Origin: Diphasiastrum complanatum
Lineage: Eukaryota; Streptophyta; Lycopodiopsida; Lycopodiales; Lycopodiaceae
Direction: 5' to 3'
Length of the DNA stretch: 64,000 nucleotides
Assembly (NCBI GenBank): GCA_029204225.1
Contig: CM055097.1
Span: forward strand, 49,680,600 to 49,744,599
Part shown: positions 1 through 13,455 of the stretch, piece by piece
Numbering within the stretch: the stretch's first letter is position 1
How the letters are laid out: each line of letters starts with the position of its first letter
Made by a program: the position numbers and the translations under genes
Notes under the pieces: model-generated
Seen by the model: only the letters and a program-made list of their open reading frames with translations
Told to the model about the DNA's origin: nothing
The model's database searches: none

Positions 1-1402
<1,402 letters not shown>

Positions 1403-1682
1403 AATTTTTAAGACGACCGTTGGAAAAGTTCATTGAGCTTCTGAGACAACTTGTTTAAAATAATACTGGCCTACTTAATTTCAAAAGATACAAACTGTAA
1501 TCTCAAGGATGAGTTTTTGTTTCTTAGTGCACTATCACAATGAAACACGTTTTCTATTGTGTTTCCTTCTTGAGCTTTTTGCTTTGTTAGTAAATGAAGT
1601 GTTGTATTACTAGTTTACAACTAAATAGAATTACCCCATCAATTTAGTTTGTCAAGCAATGGCATTGTCTTCATTTACATAG

Positions 1683-1984
1683 TTGTCCAGATACAATCTA
1701 AGATCTCATTGCAGAAGAAATAGTTGCAATAGCCAACAATCTATTTCATTTTTTTCCCAAACAGTACCACTTGTATCTCCTATATTTGAGACGCAAAACA
1801 TGGTGTCGTTGTCTGAACAACCAGATACACAACCATTCTCTGAGGTTCTTAGACCCACTCAAGAGTCTACCGCATAGGATGATGACCCACCCTTGCAAAG
1901 CCATACTCAACATCATGATGACATATCCGAGTCCATGGATGTTTCCATCCAAGAGACGTCCACAAAAGATATAGACCATCTATG
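1683..1984 (+). pseudogene. Candidate exon with one in-frame stop, unknown protein
   Basis: The frame reads through about 100 codons with one TAG at 1875-1877. After that stop it stays polar and acidic (rich in Asp, His, Ser, Thr), which looks more like coding sequence than chance. A pyrimidine-rich stretch and a possible splice acceptor near 2125 follow, so it may be an upstream exon of the frame at 2089-2592. No family was recognised. It could equally be a fragment of a mobile-element gene. Confidence 0.3.
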
Positions 1985-2088
1985 AATCAGTTTTGCTCTT
2001 CTTTTTTTTAATCGTCTAGTATAACATATTTGTGAGGCATTATGTTTTATAGTGTTTCTACTGTATTTGAGAGATTATTCTCATTATT

Positions 2089-2592
2089 TTGATTTGTCAC
2101 TGTATTTTGTCCATGGTATGTTCAGGAAAAAAGTCCCACAAGAGAAAGGAAGATGCTACTGAGTACTATGAAAAAGTGATACAGATATATTTATGTCAGT
2201 CAGTTCTGACAAGGCTAAAAGTCCAAACCAGCATCCCTGTACCTTTTGTTCCACTATGCAGGATGATTCCAAATGAAGTTGTGAGGCCAATTAGGGAGGA
2301 CTTGTCTCATCTAAAGGAAGAATTTCGCAAGTATGGCTACCTGGAGTCGAAGGGCTCCTTCATTTTATCATGCACCAACATGGATGGCAATGAAATTGAG
2401 GTAACTCCTCCAATCACTTCAAATTGGGACCCCATGTGGCACGTCGTAAATGAGGAGTTCGAGGCTGACCTTGCAAGAAGCCCGGAGTGGTCCCATTTGA
2501 GAAAGAAGATGTTTTTTGTCTGGGATGGAAACAACAGATTGAGAACATTCATGTCCAACATCAAAGAAGGCAAGATTGATGTTATTTTTTGA
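2089..2592 (+). CDS. Unknown protein with ParB/sulfiredoxin-like DGN-R motif
   Basis: Open frame of 167 codons with protein-like composition: a basic N-terminal stretch (GKKSHKRKED), an amphipathic middle, and near the C terminus VWDGNNRLRTFM. The DGN-R signature resembles the DGNHR motif of ParB/Srx-fold proteins; that link is inference from one motif. The first residues may be intronic, because a splice acceptor (gttcag) lies near 2125 and would remove them. The frame ends at TGA 2590-2592. It could be a domesticated or transposon-derived gene. The function is unknown. Confidence 0.35.
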   Translation: MICHCILSMVCSGKKSHKRKEDATEYYEKVIQIYLCQSVLTRLKVQTSIPVPFVPLCRMIPNEVVRPIREDLSHLKEEFRKYGYLESKGSFILSCTNMDGNEIEVTPPITSNWDPMWHVVNEEFEADLARSPEWSHLRKKMFFVWDGNNRLRTFMSNIKEGKIDVIF

Positions 2593-2718
2593 TAAATCCG
2601 TGTTGATGTTAATAGTAGTAGTGTTGATGTGAATAAATCTTTGAATTAGTATTTTGATTCAAATACAAGATTGTTTTTGTTTTGAGTTTTACTCATTAGA
2701 GTCCTTTTTCCTGTTCTA

Positions 2719-2832
2719 ATGAATATAGCTTTTCAAAACATGAAATATTGGGACATTTGTGTGGCTGCAACCTTCATCAACTTTGAGAAGCAAGATGAGG
2801 GAGAGTTTATTGGCCTTGACTGGAATAAACAG
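2719..2832 (+). other. Possible short exon ending at a GT donor
   Basis: An ATG opens 38 codons with coding-like composition (it includes MKYWDICVAATFINFEK), running exactly to CAG followed by GTACTT, a good plant splice donor. It lies 126 bp after the preceding frame and may belong to the same locus. No family recognised. Confidence 0.25.
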
Positions 2833-3040
2833 GTACTTGTATATTTTTTTCCTATGAATGCATAGTTTTTTAATCAAATAGAATGGTGTGAACCATTATT
2901 TGAATAATTACATGGTATGAAATGACATTAACCATTGTATGTCCAAGTAATGATGAAAGCCTATATAGAAGTGTTTTACCAAGGTAGTATCTAAGAAGCT
3001 ATTATATTGTTGACACTATCTCTCTCTATTTCTTAAAGAA

Positions 3041-3541
3041 TGGAATCTAACCATTGTTGGCTATTCGGATTCCGATTTTGCAAGTGATAAAATGGATCAA
3101 AAGTCCATAAATGCATATACTATCTTTCTTGGAGGCAATCTTGTGTCTTGGCTTTCAAAGAAGCAAGATACCATATCTCTATCTTCTTGTGAGGCGGAGT
3201 ACAAAGCACTCACTACAACAACTAAAGAGGTGCTTTGGATCAAGAGGTTAATCATGGAGCTAAAGTGCATCAAAGAGGATGATCTTCCCTTGATCAAATG
3301 TGACAACATATCAGCCCAAGCTTTTGCAAACAATCCTATTTTTCATGCAAGAAGCAAGCATATAGAATTGGCACACCATTTTGTAAGGGAAAAGCTCATT
3401 GGAGGAGAAATCAACTTGGAACACGTTGACACATCTTCATGTATTGCTGATCTTCTCACAAAGACACTTTGCAAAAGTGCCTTCTCAAAGCATAGATCTA
3501 ATCTTGGCCTTATCTCAAGATCGATGCTTGATCCACATTAG
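3041..3541 (+). pseudogene. Ty1/copia RNase H fragment (3' end of pol)
   Basis: The frame opens with a copia RNase H start (GYSDSDFASD) and includes VSWLSKKQDTISLSSCEAEY, the CDN substrate-strand motif, HARSKHIELAHHFVRE and a terminal ADLLTKTL block, the usual copia pol C terminus. Everything upstream (RT, integrase, protease, gag) is absent, so this is a truncated copy. The last codons are followed by a purine-rich tract and an LTR-like start, the normal order at a 3' end. The enzyme would degrade RNA in the element's RNA/DNA hybrid. Confidence 0.9.
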
Positions 3542-3559
3542 ATACATTTTTAGGAGGAG

Positions 3560-4089
3560 TGTCAAAAATATTGGAAAAATTTATCTAATGTTGCAAGTAG
3601 GGGTCCTAAAAATGCCAAAGATGAATTGAGCTCTTTTGGCTTAGTAAATACCCATCTTAGAATAAAATATTCAAGGTAGGTAGAAGTAGAAACTCGAGCT
3701 ACCATAGGAATTTCCATTTGTACTTTGCATGCCACATTTAATGCATGAAAAGACTAGGTGGCACAATTAGACATAGTGAGGTGGCTTGAATAAGTCTAGA
3801 TAGCTTGAGAGGTGGATTCATAACTCCAATTCAACTCAAAGGAGGAGGAGAGTCCATGGATCTATATATATGTGATGTACTCTCATTGAGAAAATGATGA
3901 AAATTGTGTGTAATGCAAATTTGGAGATTAAGCTTTTTGTGCCCTCTCTCTCTACTCGAGTTTGTACTTTCATTTTCTCTCTCTAGCCGAGTTGAGGCAT
4001 TTATGTGCTTAGTTTCATGTTTTGTTGACAGATCTTGCTTGTAACAAAATAATATTTCTTGTATGATCAACTTTCTTATTGTCAATCAA
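3560..4089 (+). mobile_element. Probable 3' LTR of the copia element
   Basis: It begins TGTC directly after the purine tract taggagga, 19 bp past the pol stop, as expected for a 3' LTR. A TATA-like tatatata near 3863 could mark U3/R. The right boundary is approximate, taken near tgtcaatca; no partner LTR was found in the window. Confidence 0.55.
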
Positions 4090-4198
4090 TGCTAGTCTGA
4101 TCTTTATGGTATTATTGGGCTTAGGAGATCAAAAGTACATGTGTAGGGCATCCCACATGTGTGAATTCAACATCTAGTATAAAAATTATATATGGTGG

Positions 4199-5012
4199 TT
4201 GGCAGCTTTTCAAGAATTTTTTTTCATTATTAGATTAGATTCAATGGATAGTAAGAATTCTTATTTAACTAAGTTGGCTTTATTCTTTGGACATGTACTG
4301 AAGGAGAATCATGATATATTATCATGGATATTCTCAAAAACATCTTACCCTAGGATCACCAAGAACCATATCGACGGAGGATTTCTCAATGTTCCAGGAG
4401 TTGGAGACTTCAATGTTGAATGGCACTTAGTAGGTGATTTGAAAATGGCAAATGGTGAAAGATGTAACTAGAAGTACATGAATTACTTTTTTATACTACA
4501 TGAAAATGGAAAAAGATGTAACTAGAAGTACAAGAATCACTATAGAAAATGCAGATCCAAACTGGAAGCCTGTATTGCCTATTCCCTTGAAAAATGTGCA
4601 TGTTTGCACTCTTCATGTAGAAGTTAGGATAATAGAGAATCTCGTTTATCTTCATATGGTTTTTGCTTGGAATAGTAAGCCAACATCATCATCGAAGGAA
4701 GCTATCTGTCGATTAGAAGCTGTTTTATCGAAAGTAGGACTTCATAAATGTCAAAATACAGAAAGATGAAAAGCTTTCAGGAAAGTTAGGAAATATGCCT
4801 ACTAAGCCAAGCATAGGAGGAGCAAAAGCACGTCGATTCCTATCAAACCATACTGGTAAGGCTTCTAATATTCAACACTCAGTCTGGAAAGATATTGTTG
4901 TTGCCACTCAAGACTTAGGGGTGACCGGCAAATCTAGATCAGCATTTCATCGAAATACACAACATGGAGGAATCAATGAAAAACGAAACTATATTTGTCA
5001 ATTATTTCAATG
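4199..5012 (+). pseudogene. Frameshifted unknown protein-coding remnant
   Basis: Three open segments (4199-4471, 4500-4769, 4795-5012) together read like one degraded protein. The second and third join through a frameshift near 4770, after which the frame includes GKLGNMPTKPSIGG. A direct duplication (around aaagatgtaactagaagtac near 4458 and 4510) separates the first two. I do not recognise the family; a transposon-encoded protein is plausible. Confidence 0.3.
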
Positions 5013-5175
5013 ATTCTTCCGTAGAGTTCAAATTCGACAGATCACCAAATCTTCAAATTACGACAAATTTAGAAAAGCTTGCAAATTCATTGAGCAACAA
5101 AGAAGCTAAAAATTTAGAGCTACAAAGATGCTACAAATTTAATTTGTATTCATAATATTCAATATATACAAAGTT

Positions 5176-5523
5176 TCATTCAGTGGGATCTGATATTTCA
5201 TCTTGTCCAATTGTTGTGCTATCATACAGTAACTCTCTACTTGCATAAGCATCCAAAAGATGCGCATTGTCCTTGTTACCACTCAATTCTATATAAGTTG
5301 CATACAATGAATAATGGGAACTCCTTGATGGTATATTCCCATCTATAAATCCTAGTATGTTCAAAACATACGATCTCTTTACAAAAATTATCTTATTTGC
5401 TTTAGCAAATTTATGTCTACCTAAATAATAAGATAAGGCTTTCACAGCCATTATCAGAGTCTCTCCAACTGGACTGAGTTTGGAATGAACAACACAAATT
5501 TCATTTTTTTGAAAGTGCCTCAA
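5176..5523 (-). CDS. Unknown 115-codon open frame
   Basis: Open frame with mixed, protein-like composition (it includes MAVKALSYYLGRHKFAKANK). No motif identifies it and no partner exons are obvious. It may be chance or a degraded mobile-element gene. Confidence 0.2.
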   Translation of the reverse strand: MRHFQKNEICVVHSKLSPVGETLIMAVKALSYYLGRHKFAKANKIIFVKRSYVLNILGFIDGNIPSRSSHYSLYATYIELSGNKDNAHLLDAYASRELLYDSTTIGQDEISDPTE

Positions 5524-6445
<922 letters not shown>

Positions 6446-6547
6446 TTGTCCATTGCTCATAGTCCCAAGGTATGCAATCAAAAGGTGGGACCCTCGGGCC
6501 TCTGTAGTGGCTCGTGGGTCATGCTCAATTTTTTTCCAAGGATTTGT

Positions 6548-6571
6548 CGATTCCGATTCGAATCGGAATCG
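6548..6571. repeat. Perfect 24-bp palindrome
   Basis: Twelve bases followed immediately by their reverse complement, centred on ttcgaa (cgattccgattc, then its complement). Nearby sequence (aattcgaacctgattgaa, gcgattcaagg) resembles MITE arms with ttcgaa cores, so it may be the centre of a decayed fold-back element. Confidence 0.85.
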
Positions 6572-6619
6572 TAATTCGAACCTGATTGAACTGCGATTCA
6601 AGGAAACCTTGTGTAAGAA

Positions 6620-7470
6620 TGTTTGCTTTGATTTTATAAAGGTGATTTCATCGTGTTTATTCATAAAATTCCATTATGTGACTCCACCATTATGGGGTTA
6701 TGGTTTAGGGTGCAACTACCCTCGGGCTATTGCAGTGCCTATATGTATGAATGCTTGTTTGTATTGTATGTTATTCCAATGCATGTATTGCCTATATTGA
6801 ATGATTTAAGATTCCATGAAATGACTATAGTTGAGTTGTGATTCCTTTGTACAGGTTTGCAGGGTGATTCCATTGTGTGTCTATATCACTTGGCTGCTAC
6901 TTTTTCTTTCTCCATTGGGACCGGTATCCTTTTTGAGCATTGCATCATAACAATGCAACAGAATGTGAATCACACTCTTGTCCAAATGCTTCTATCAATT
7001 CGAGTACAATTTCCAACATATGTAAGCAAGCTAAAGTAGAGTAGGGCAAGAAAATATGCTTTATAGTAAGGGACTATGAGTAGTGTTGTGCTATTCCAAT
7101 TATACTTATTTTGATCCTCATGGTGATGCCTTGCTTGTATCAAACCTTAGAGTAGATTATAAGATCAAGTTGAACCTGTCATATCATAGCAAGTATGTGC
7201 TTGTTTGCAAAGGCTATGCTGAACGTTTTATTAGTATTGAGGACAAAATTGGGGTAGTTTTACATGCCAATAACTCGCTTGAAGCCTTTGGAAGACCATT
7301 GTTACTTTCTTTGAAAGGCTAACCAAAGCTTCGACTCATTCTTGCTTCAACAAACATTTTTACACATTTATGTAGCATAAAGAAGAGGCAAAAAGGTTGT
7401 TTGAACACGTTGTGCCTCAAAGAGTCATGGAATAATAGGATAGGGCAACTTTTGACTTTGCATAAAGCAC

Positions 7471-7476
<6 letters not shown>
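6620..7476. other. Gene-free stretch
   Basis: Several short open frames, none with a recognisable domain. The frame at 7083-7322 has fairly protein-like composition but no identifiable motif. Confidence 0.35.

Positions 7477-7567
<91 letters not shown>
7477..7567. repeat. (GA)n microsatellite, about 91 bp
   Basis: Uninterrupted AG/GA run. Confidence 0.98.
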
Positions 7568-7569
<2 letters not shown>

Positions 7570-8223
7570 CAAAAGATGTATGTAAATTAGATGGAGAATT
7601 GGCTATTTATTTCCTAAGGGGGATGATGAAGGTTTCACAAGCCCTTAATATTGTCATGGGGGACGAGTCATGCCCGTCCTTGGAAGATTCGCGCAACATT
7701 CAACTTCTCCTAGATTCACTATATCTTTGAGCTCCTCTAATGGCAATTTAGAGAAGGTACTCCACTCATATTTCCAGTCGATTCTTCAAAATTTGGGTTT
7801 TTATTGCAAAGCCATTAGATTGCAGAAGATCATCTCACTTTTCTGAGTTATGCCTCAATACAACAGAGAGAAATATGTCTCTTAATTTATCTTGACTTAA
7901 GTTATTCATAAGACTTTATTCGTTGTCAATGAATGAATATGGATTCCAAATTAGGTTATTTATTGGCAACTAAAAATTCTCTGTTTAAGCTGAAACAAAT
8001 GATCTTATGGCTTTAAGTCATGAATCAATAATATAGAGATATATATGCCTCTTTGATTTATCTCGGGTATTAATTGAGAGGTTCTCACTGATTGAATAGG
8101 AGACAACATCTCTCACCATATCCTTGGGATAGTAAAAAGTACTCAACAACAACGGCCTTGAGATTTTCTATATGGGCCATGAGAAAACTGAAGTGAGCAA
8201 GCATATACGTACTATAGTTAATA
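7568..8223. other. Gene-free stretch
   Basis: AT-rich; no coding region, repeat or regulatory structure recognised. Confidence 0.4.
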
Positions 8224-9603
8224 ATGCACCCTACTAGCTTGTGTAGTTCTCGCACAATTGTCCCTAGCATTATGGTGCAAGGACCTCTTCGTTTCACTCC
8301 TTTACATGAAAGCATGGCCACTCCTAGGGTCATAAGTCCCTTCCTAGGAAACAATGTTGGGAGAGATAGGATACCTAATCAACGAGGGAATGGCGGTAAT
8401 AGTCCTGAAAATGTATATCCTCCTTCTCAACGGTTCTCAACGTATTATGGAAGGAGCCGGGCAGAGGCCATTCTGCCCGGTTCATTTCCAAAAAATTTTA
8501 GGCTTGGCCCCTCCGGGCCTTGCCTTAAAAAATTCTGGAAATCCTTACCAGGCAGAATGGCCTCTGCCCGGCCCCTTCCATTGCGTAATGGATTTTTGAA
8601 CCCTTTTTAAACCAATCCTTAGCTGCCACGTGGCCGGTGCAAGCAGAATCAACACTTAAAAAATTTGAGACCAATCTAATGCTGCCACATGGCAGACGCA
8701 GGCAGAATCTGCACTAATTTTTTTTTTAAAAAAAGGTGACTATTCGGCTTTTTAATCTGTTCAAAAATGGGCAGAATAGTCACCGAAAATCCATTACGGA
8801 ACCAAAACGGTGGCTTCTTTGGCCGTGGTGTGATACCTCATCAACAACGAACCAACAATGGAAACTTTTTAGGTCATGGATGAATGCATAATCAAAGTGG
8901 GCAAACCTCGTCAAAGAGGCAGGAGTGGTTTTTCACAGAACACTTTTGCAGATAGCAGGGTAGATCATGACCAAGGCAGGGGTAAAATCTCAGCAATTTT
9001 TTCCAAATCCGCCCAGTCATGTCCAGGCTTGTTAGTAGCCTTTTGTTAACGCCAAAGGCGTTGGTTGGGTCAACCCAAGTGTTTATCAGCCAAATGGTAG
9101 CTTTTTCAACCATCCAGGTGCTGCAATTTGTCATGATTTACTAAGCATTACAGTATTTTTGAAATCTTCCTTACTCTTTTTGTTTACCATGCCGTGTACT
9201 TCTAATTTGGGTTCTCTTGTTAGATTGTAACCATTATCTGAAATGATTAATTCCTCTCCAGGACAGCAGGTGGATTGCTCTTGGATGTCTTCTATTAAAA
9301 CCGCATCTTTACTAAAGCAGTAAAGGGTGGACGATAGTGTGTTATTTTAGCTATGAGAAGTTAAAATCGTGGGAGAGTACAAGTATATGATTGTGCAAAG
9401 TGGAAGTTAAAATAGTAAAAATTGCAGGTTCTGAAGGTGTATATTATCCACCGATGGGAACCCCGAGAGATCTTGTATGCTATGCCCATCCTAGAGGAAT
9501 ACAAGTGTCTCCACTCCCAACCATTGCTCCAATTACCCATATTGAGCATTTGGTGCATTTGGTGGCAAAGCAAATCGAGTACTACTTCAGGCACGCACCA
9601 TAA
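8224..9603 (+). pseudogene. Degraded LARP1-like (La-related protein) gene
   Basis: The segments read like a plant LARP1 N-terminal region. The first part is Gly/Asn/Arg-rich (GNNVGRDRIPNQRGNGGN); after the fold-back insertion the theme resumes (GGFFGRGVIPHQQRTNNGN), then a patch reads VNPSVYQPNGSFFNHPG near 9052-9110. The last segment ends in VAKQIEYYF, the start of the La motif helix. LARP1 proteins bind mRNA 5' TOP/cap regions and poly(A) RNA in the cytoplasm. Stops and frame changes separate the blocks. After EYYF the sequence is AG followed by GC, where a GT donor would be expected. The rest of the La motif is not seen. The La-motif match is fairly strong; the overall gene model is inference. 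Confidence 0.5.
8447..8799. mobile_element. Composite fold-back (MITE-like) insertion
   Basis: Arms 8447-8478 and 8550-8581 are inverted repeats matching at about 30 of 32 positions (core ccgggcagaggccattctgc). The sequence between them also pairs partly, giving a hairpin of about 135 bp. A second inverted pair lies outside it: cgtaatggattttt (8584) with aaaatccattacg (8787). A third pair surrounds ggtgactattc (8735) and gaatagtcacc (8774). Two imperfect direct copies of a gctgccac-tggc block sit between. The whole lies inside the Asn/Gly-rich LARP1-like sequence. No transposase or clear target duplication was found. Confidence 0.65.
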
Positions 9604-9907
9604 TTATGTTAATAATTGTTGGTGCCAAGCAAAACACAAGTGTTTGTTGACGTCAGCAATTTGCCTTTTCCTATGTGGTGATCCCAGGCTCTCCTTTCTT
9701 GGCATGTAGGTGCTCCTCCTTTTCCCAAAAAGGACATCAGAAGCTTTTGTACTGTCATTGTTTTTATATTATATGTGAGTCTTTGTCTCAGCTACGTTTC
9801 TGTTTCTTGGTTCTCTTTGCAATTGCATGGTGCCATGGATATAACTTGGGAACTATCTATCTATCTAATCTATCTTGGGTGCGCTCTCTTAGTTTTCAGT
9901 AGCTGCT

Positions 9908-10846
9908 TTAAAAATCTTTAAGCAAAGCTCTAACATTCTCCAAAGTGAGAAAGAGAACCACTGCAAAGGGCCCCTGCCTAGTGACGGTGGGAACAAAACC
10001 CTTGTACAAGGCCATTGGGCCTTCTGCTCTCACAGTCTTGATAGCACAATCCAGAGCTCCTTTGTAAGGGGGTTCCTCTCCACCCTCAACGACACTCATG
10101 TTCATGATGCGTGTTTTCACTACATCAATAGGGTTTGATGCCACAGAAGCCACCAGGCCAGCACTAAAACTGGCAGCCACTTGAGTGGCGAATCCATCCC
10201 TTGTGATGTTGTGAGATACGAGAGTTTCCTTGATCTGATCGTACGTAGCAAGCTGTGCGGCAGTCACAACCATTGCTCTTTGCACTGTTGGGCCGCATCC
10301 TGTCCAAAGCGTTGTCACTCCCTCTTGCCTTACCATTCGAACCAAAGCATCCCCCACCCCTGCGTAGTTTCTTCTCTGATGGGCAGGAAGCCTACCATCG
10401 GCCTGCATCCTTACCATGGCAACATCAGCAGGATTGCCGACAATGGCACCAATGCCTCCAGCCAAAAGCCCCGCTGCAACTTTCTTCGGCAGAGAAAGGC
10501 CAGTTGTTTCTTTCTGAGAGGAAGGATCCTGCCATTGCTGCTTGAGAAGGTCGTAAAGGCCCAATCTTGTGGTAGAATAAAGGGTTTGCCTTAGCACAGC
10601 CGCAGATACTCCCGAGAAGAGGGCAAGGGCTCCTTCGGTTTGGACGACCTTGATGCCCACGGAAAGGGGACCAGATGGTGGTGGCCTTGGTAAAGCAAAG
10701 CCGGGCTGGCCAGCAAATGCGAGGGAAGGATGTGCTGCAGGTTCTACTTGCAACTGCATGCGGACCTTGATCAGATCCAAAGGATGAGTTAAGGAGCCTG
10801 CAACAATGGAAGCAACTCCACCCTCAACAAAAGCCTTTAACCCCAT
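9908..10846 (-). CDS. DIC: Mitochondrial dicarboxylate carrier (DIC / PUMP5-type)
   Basis: This 312-residue, intronless protein belongs to the mitochondrial carrier family (SLC25). It would exchange dicarboxylates such as malate for phosphate, sulfate or other dicarboxylates across the inner mitochondrial membrane. Three tandem repeats are visible through their signatures: HPLDLIK at residues 21-27, NPADVAMVRMQ near 137-147 and NPIDVVKTRI near 236-245, each after a transmembrane helix. The second signature lacks the usual basic residue at its sixth position, which I recall as normal for plant DIC proteins. The length matches the family, and the N terminus MGLKAFVEGGVASIVAG starts directly at helix 1. 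The start codon context, gccATGG, is favourable. Plant DIC1-3 genes are also single-exon. It is convergent with the broken LARP1-like locus. Plant literature has also called this clade uncoupling proteins 4-6. Confidence 0.93.
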   Translation of the reverse strand: MGLKAFVEGGVASIVAGSLTHPLDLIKVRMQLQVEPAAHPSLAFAGQPGFALPRPPPSGPLSVGIKVVQTEGALALFSGVSAAVLRQTLYSTTRLGLYDLLKQQWQDPSSQKETTGLSLPKKVAAGLLAGGIGAIVGNPADVAMVRMQADGRLPAHQRRNYAGVGDALVRMVRQEGVTTLWTGCGPTVQRAMVVTAAQLATYDQIKETLVSHNITRDGFATQVAASFSAGLVASVASNPIDVVKTRIMNMSVVEGGEEPPYKGALDCAIKTVRAEGPMALYKGFVPTVTRQGPFAVVLFLTLENVRALLKDF

Positions 10847-13139
10847 GGCAAGGCACTTGAGAGCAGGGCTTTACGCTCTTCTTAACAGAAACTGAAGACA
10901 ATTCAAAAAAAAAAAAACTACTTGCCGGGACTTAATAACTAGTTTCAATGGCGTGCAGGAGGTTTCTTGCTGCAATTTTGACAGAGCAGAGCAGATACAA
11001 AAATTTCTTGAGTGCTTGCTTTGTCCTCGTCTATAAAGTTAAGAAGAGCGAGATCCAAGAAACAGCCTTGAAACTAGATCATGAAATATCCTTAGATTTG
11101 CGCCAGTTCAGATGTAGTTCAAGAAACAGTGCGATGGATGGATGGATCAGTGAACGTTGGACATAGTTCTAGGGCTTGAGGTTATATTGTTGAGCTTGGA
11201 GAAAGAATGATTATGCCACCAAGTTAGAAAGCCTATATAGGAAAAGCTTTGGTGCTTCTGGCACGACCCATGTGAGGGAAGCGCGTTTGATCGGATCAAC
11301 CATGCAGTATGGTGCCATTCCCGTTGACCCATGTGAAAAAAGTGATGTTTGAATCAGAGGTGGAAAAGGAAAACGGAGGCGCAGTGGCCAGCATCAATGA
11401 GCAGCCTGGCTTCTCAACAACGCGGAAAGCGGGCCGAACCGTGTCCATGTGTCTAGGAATTGAGTGAAAGTGAACCGAAGGTGAGTAATTTTATTTGCAA
11501 TGCCTCAAAGACCCTTTCCATGTCCACCTGCTCATCCCCGCGATGCATCGCCTTGCATCAGCTTTTCACCTCAGAGAACGGGTTTACCCGTTTTCTCCAA
11601 GAGCTGATTTTAAGAAAAATCACAAACACTCTCACCTCTTGAGCAACCCGTGTTGTGCCCGGGTGAAGAGGTGAGCATGGAAATGGGCTCAGTGCTTGGG
11701 AAACCTCTAGCCACGACCTACAAAATCGGAATCCTAGTTTTCATTCCTTCAAAATCCTTAACCTACAAGCAAATAATAGCACTTTTCTTGTTTTCTTATA
11801 GAGTTTAACATCTTGCAACTTTCCATTTGCAAACTTCCTTTTTCCTGCGTAAAACTTGCCCTCTGTTTCTTTGTACAATTTCTTAAAAAATTTGTTGGTT
11901 TAACTTATCGTTTCCAAATTTATATTTCCTTTATATGATGCCCCTTGTTCTAGTACTCTTGGAACTTGAACCCTACTATGGAAATTGAACCCTACTATGT
12001 ACTATGGAAATTTACTTGTTCTAGAATGGAAACCATTGCAAAACGACATTGAATTTTTTCTCTTTTTATCATGCATTGTTTTTTTGTTTTTGGTTTTTAA
12101 TAAGAGTGTAGATCAAGGAGTAGCCAATGAGGAGGCTTTTTTTTGTACAAAGAAGACAAGGGATTACATAGTATCGATGGCATTGCAAAAGTGATTGTAT
12201 GGGTTGCAAAGTTTGTTCATAAGGTAGCATAATTTATGGCCAAAGATGCAAAGAGACCCTAAGAGCTCCTGCAAAAGGTGATCAAGCACAAGTGATATAA
12301 ATGAGCACCTTGAATTGATTGATCCTAAAATCAACATATGAAACTCTTGCTTGAAATGACATGATAATGAAGACACAAAGCTATATATATACCAGCAAGC
12401 AAATTCAATTACCCTAGCATCAGTGTGGATGACCCTCAACACATGTAATGAAAAAATAGACACAGATTATTGAGAGCAAACACCAACCAATATTGTATTG
12501 AAGTGGAGGTTTAAGAGTGTTTAGATGCATCAGAAACTCTCCAAAACTTAATTTTAATAATCGGCTTCAATCCTTTGAATGAATTAGAAATGATAGCTTC
12601 CTTATATACTAGTTGGGGGTACGACCTTCCAAGCTATGGATCAATCTCAAAGAAGAATGAGGCATCACACCAGCAGCATACGGCTACTAGTCTCACAATC
12701 AAGGATTGGTTAGGTTGGTTTGTCAACCATCCGTACCCTATGTGGTTGCTTGATTTGGCATGCTTAGAATAGGATCCTTGGTTGAGGTAAGTTACATCTA
12801 CTTATTATTTCATAAGAGTGCACTGAGGTGGCACATGACCATATAAAAGAATAAACATCATTCTATTTATTTGTACCATGTACTCACACATTAACAATCA
12901 AGGTTTTATAAAAAAAAAAATTGCAATATTTTTAGGGTGTATGATGGTCCAAAAATCCCAATTCTACTTACACTTTTTGGGAAAAATACCCAAAGCCAAG
13001 AGCTTCTAATAAATATCAAAAGAAAAATAAGTTCCATATGTTAAAATTTCAAAATTCTAGCTTGACCAGTTTTGGTCATATTGCTTGAAAATTGTACTAT
13101 GGTCATGTTATGGCTTCTCACACGTGCCAAATGGCATGG
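10847..13139. other. Promoter side of DIC and intergenic DNA
   Basis: The first few hundred bases should hold the 5' leader and promoter of the minus-strand carrier gene. I saw no convincing TATA box in that orientation; an A-rich stretch sits near 10906. The rest has no recognisable coding region. Near 11965-12010 a short block (aaccctactatggaaatt) is duplicated. Confidence 0.4.
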
Positions 13140-13404
13140 GAACTTAGAATTTGCTTCGAACAGGAACACAAATCATGCTACACAGTAACACAGACAGAAA
13201 ACACTCTTCACAGCAAGCTCACATAGCAACTGTATTTCTCAAAATGAAATTACACTGTACATATAGTTGTTCACTCAGGCAGCCCATGCATGACCCAGGT
13301 TGCCATTGGCGGGACGCATGTCCCGTCGACTTGCCTCGTGGCGAGGCCAACTGATAGGCCCCACAGTAGAGTAACGCAGTGATTCTACTTTAATTCTAAC
13401 TCTC
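13140..13404 (-). mobile_element. Remnant 3' LTR of a copia element
   Basis: Read on the minus strand, the pol fragment is followed by a purine tract (aagggagagag near 13403-13416) and then ttagaattaaagtagaat, which resembles a copia LTR start with the initial TG mutated. The far boundary is approximate, and no second LTR copy was found nearby. Confidence 0.5.
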
Positions 13405-13455
13405 TCCCTTAAAGTAGAGTCTACTTTTTATACAGTCATATACATAGCTTTAAAG

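Noticed and set aside
10181-10594. Plus-strand frames over the carrier gene
   Set aside because: Antisense shadows of the dicarboxylate carrier with no domain content.
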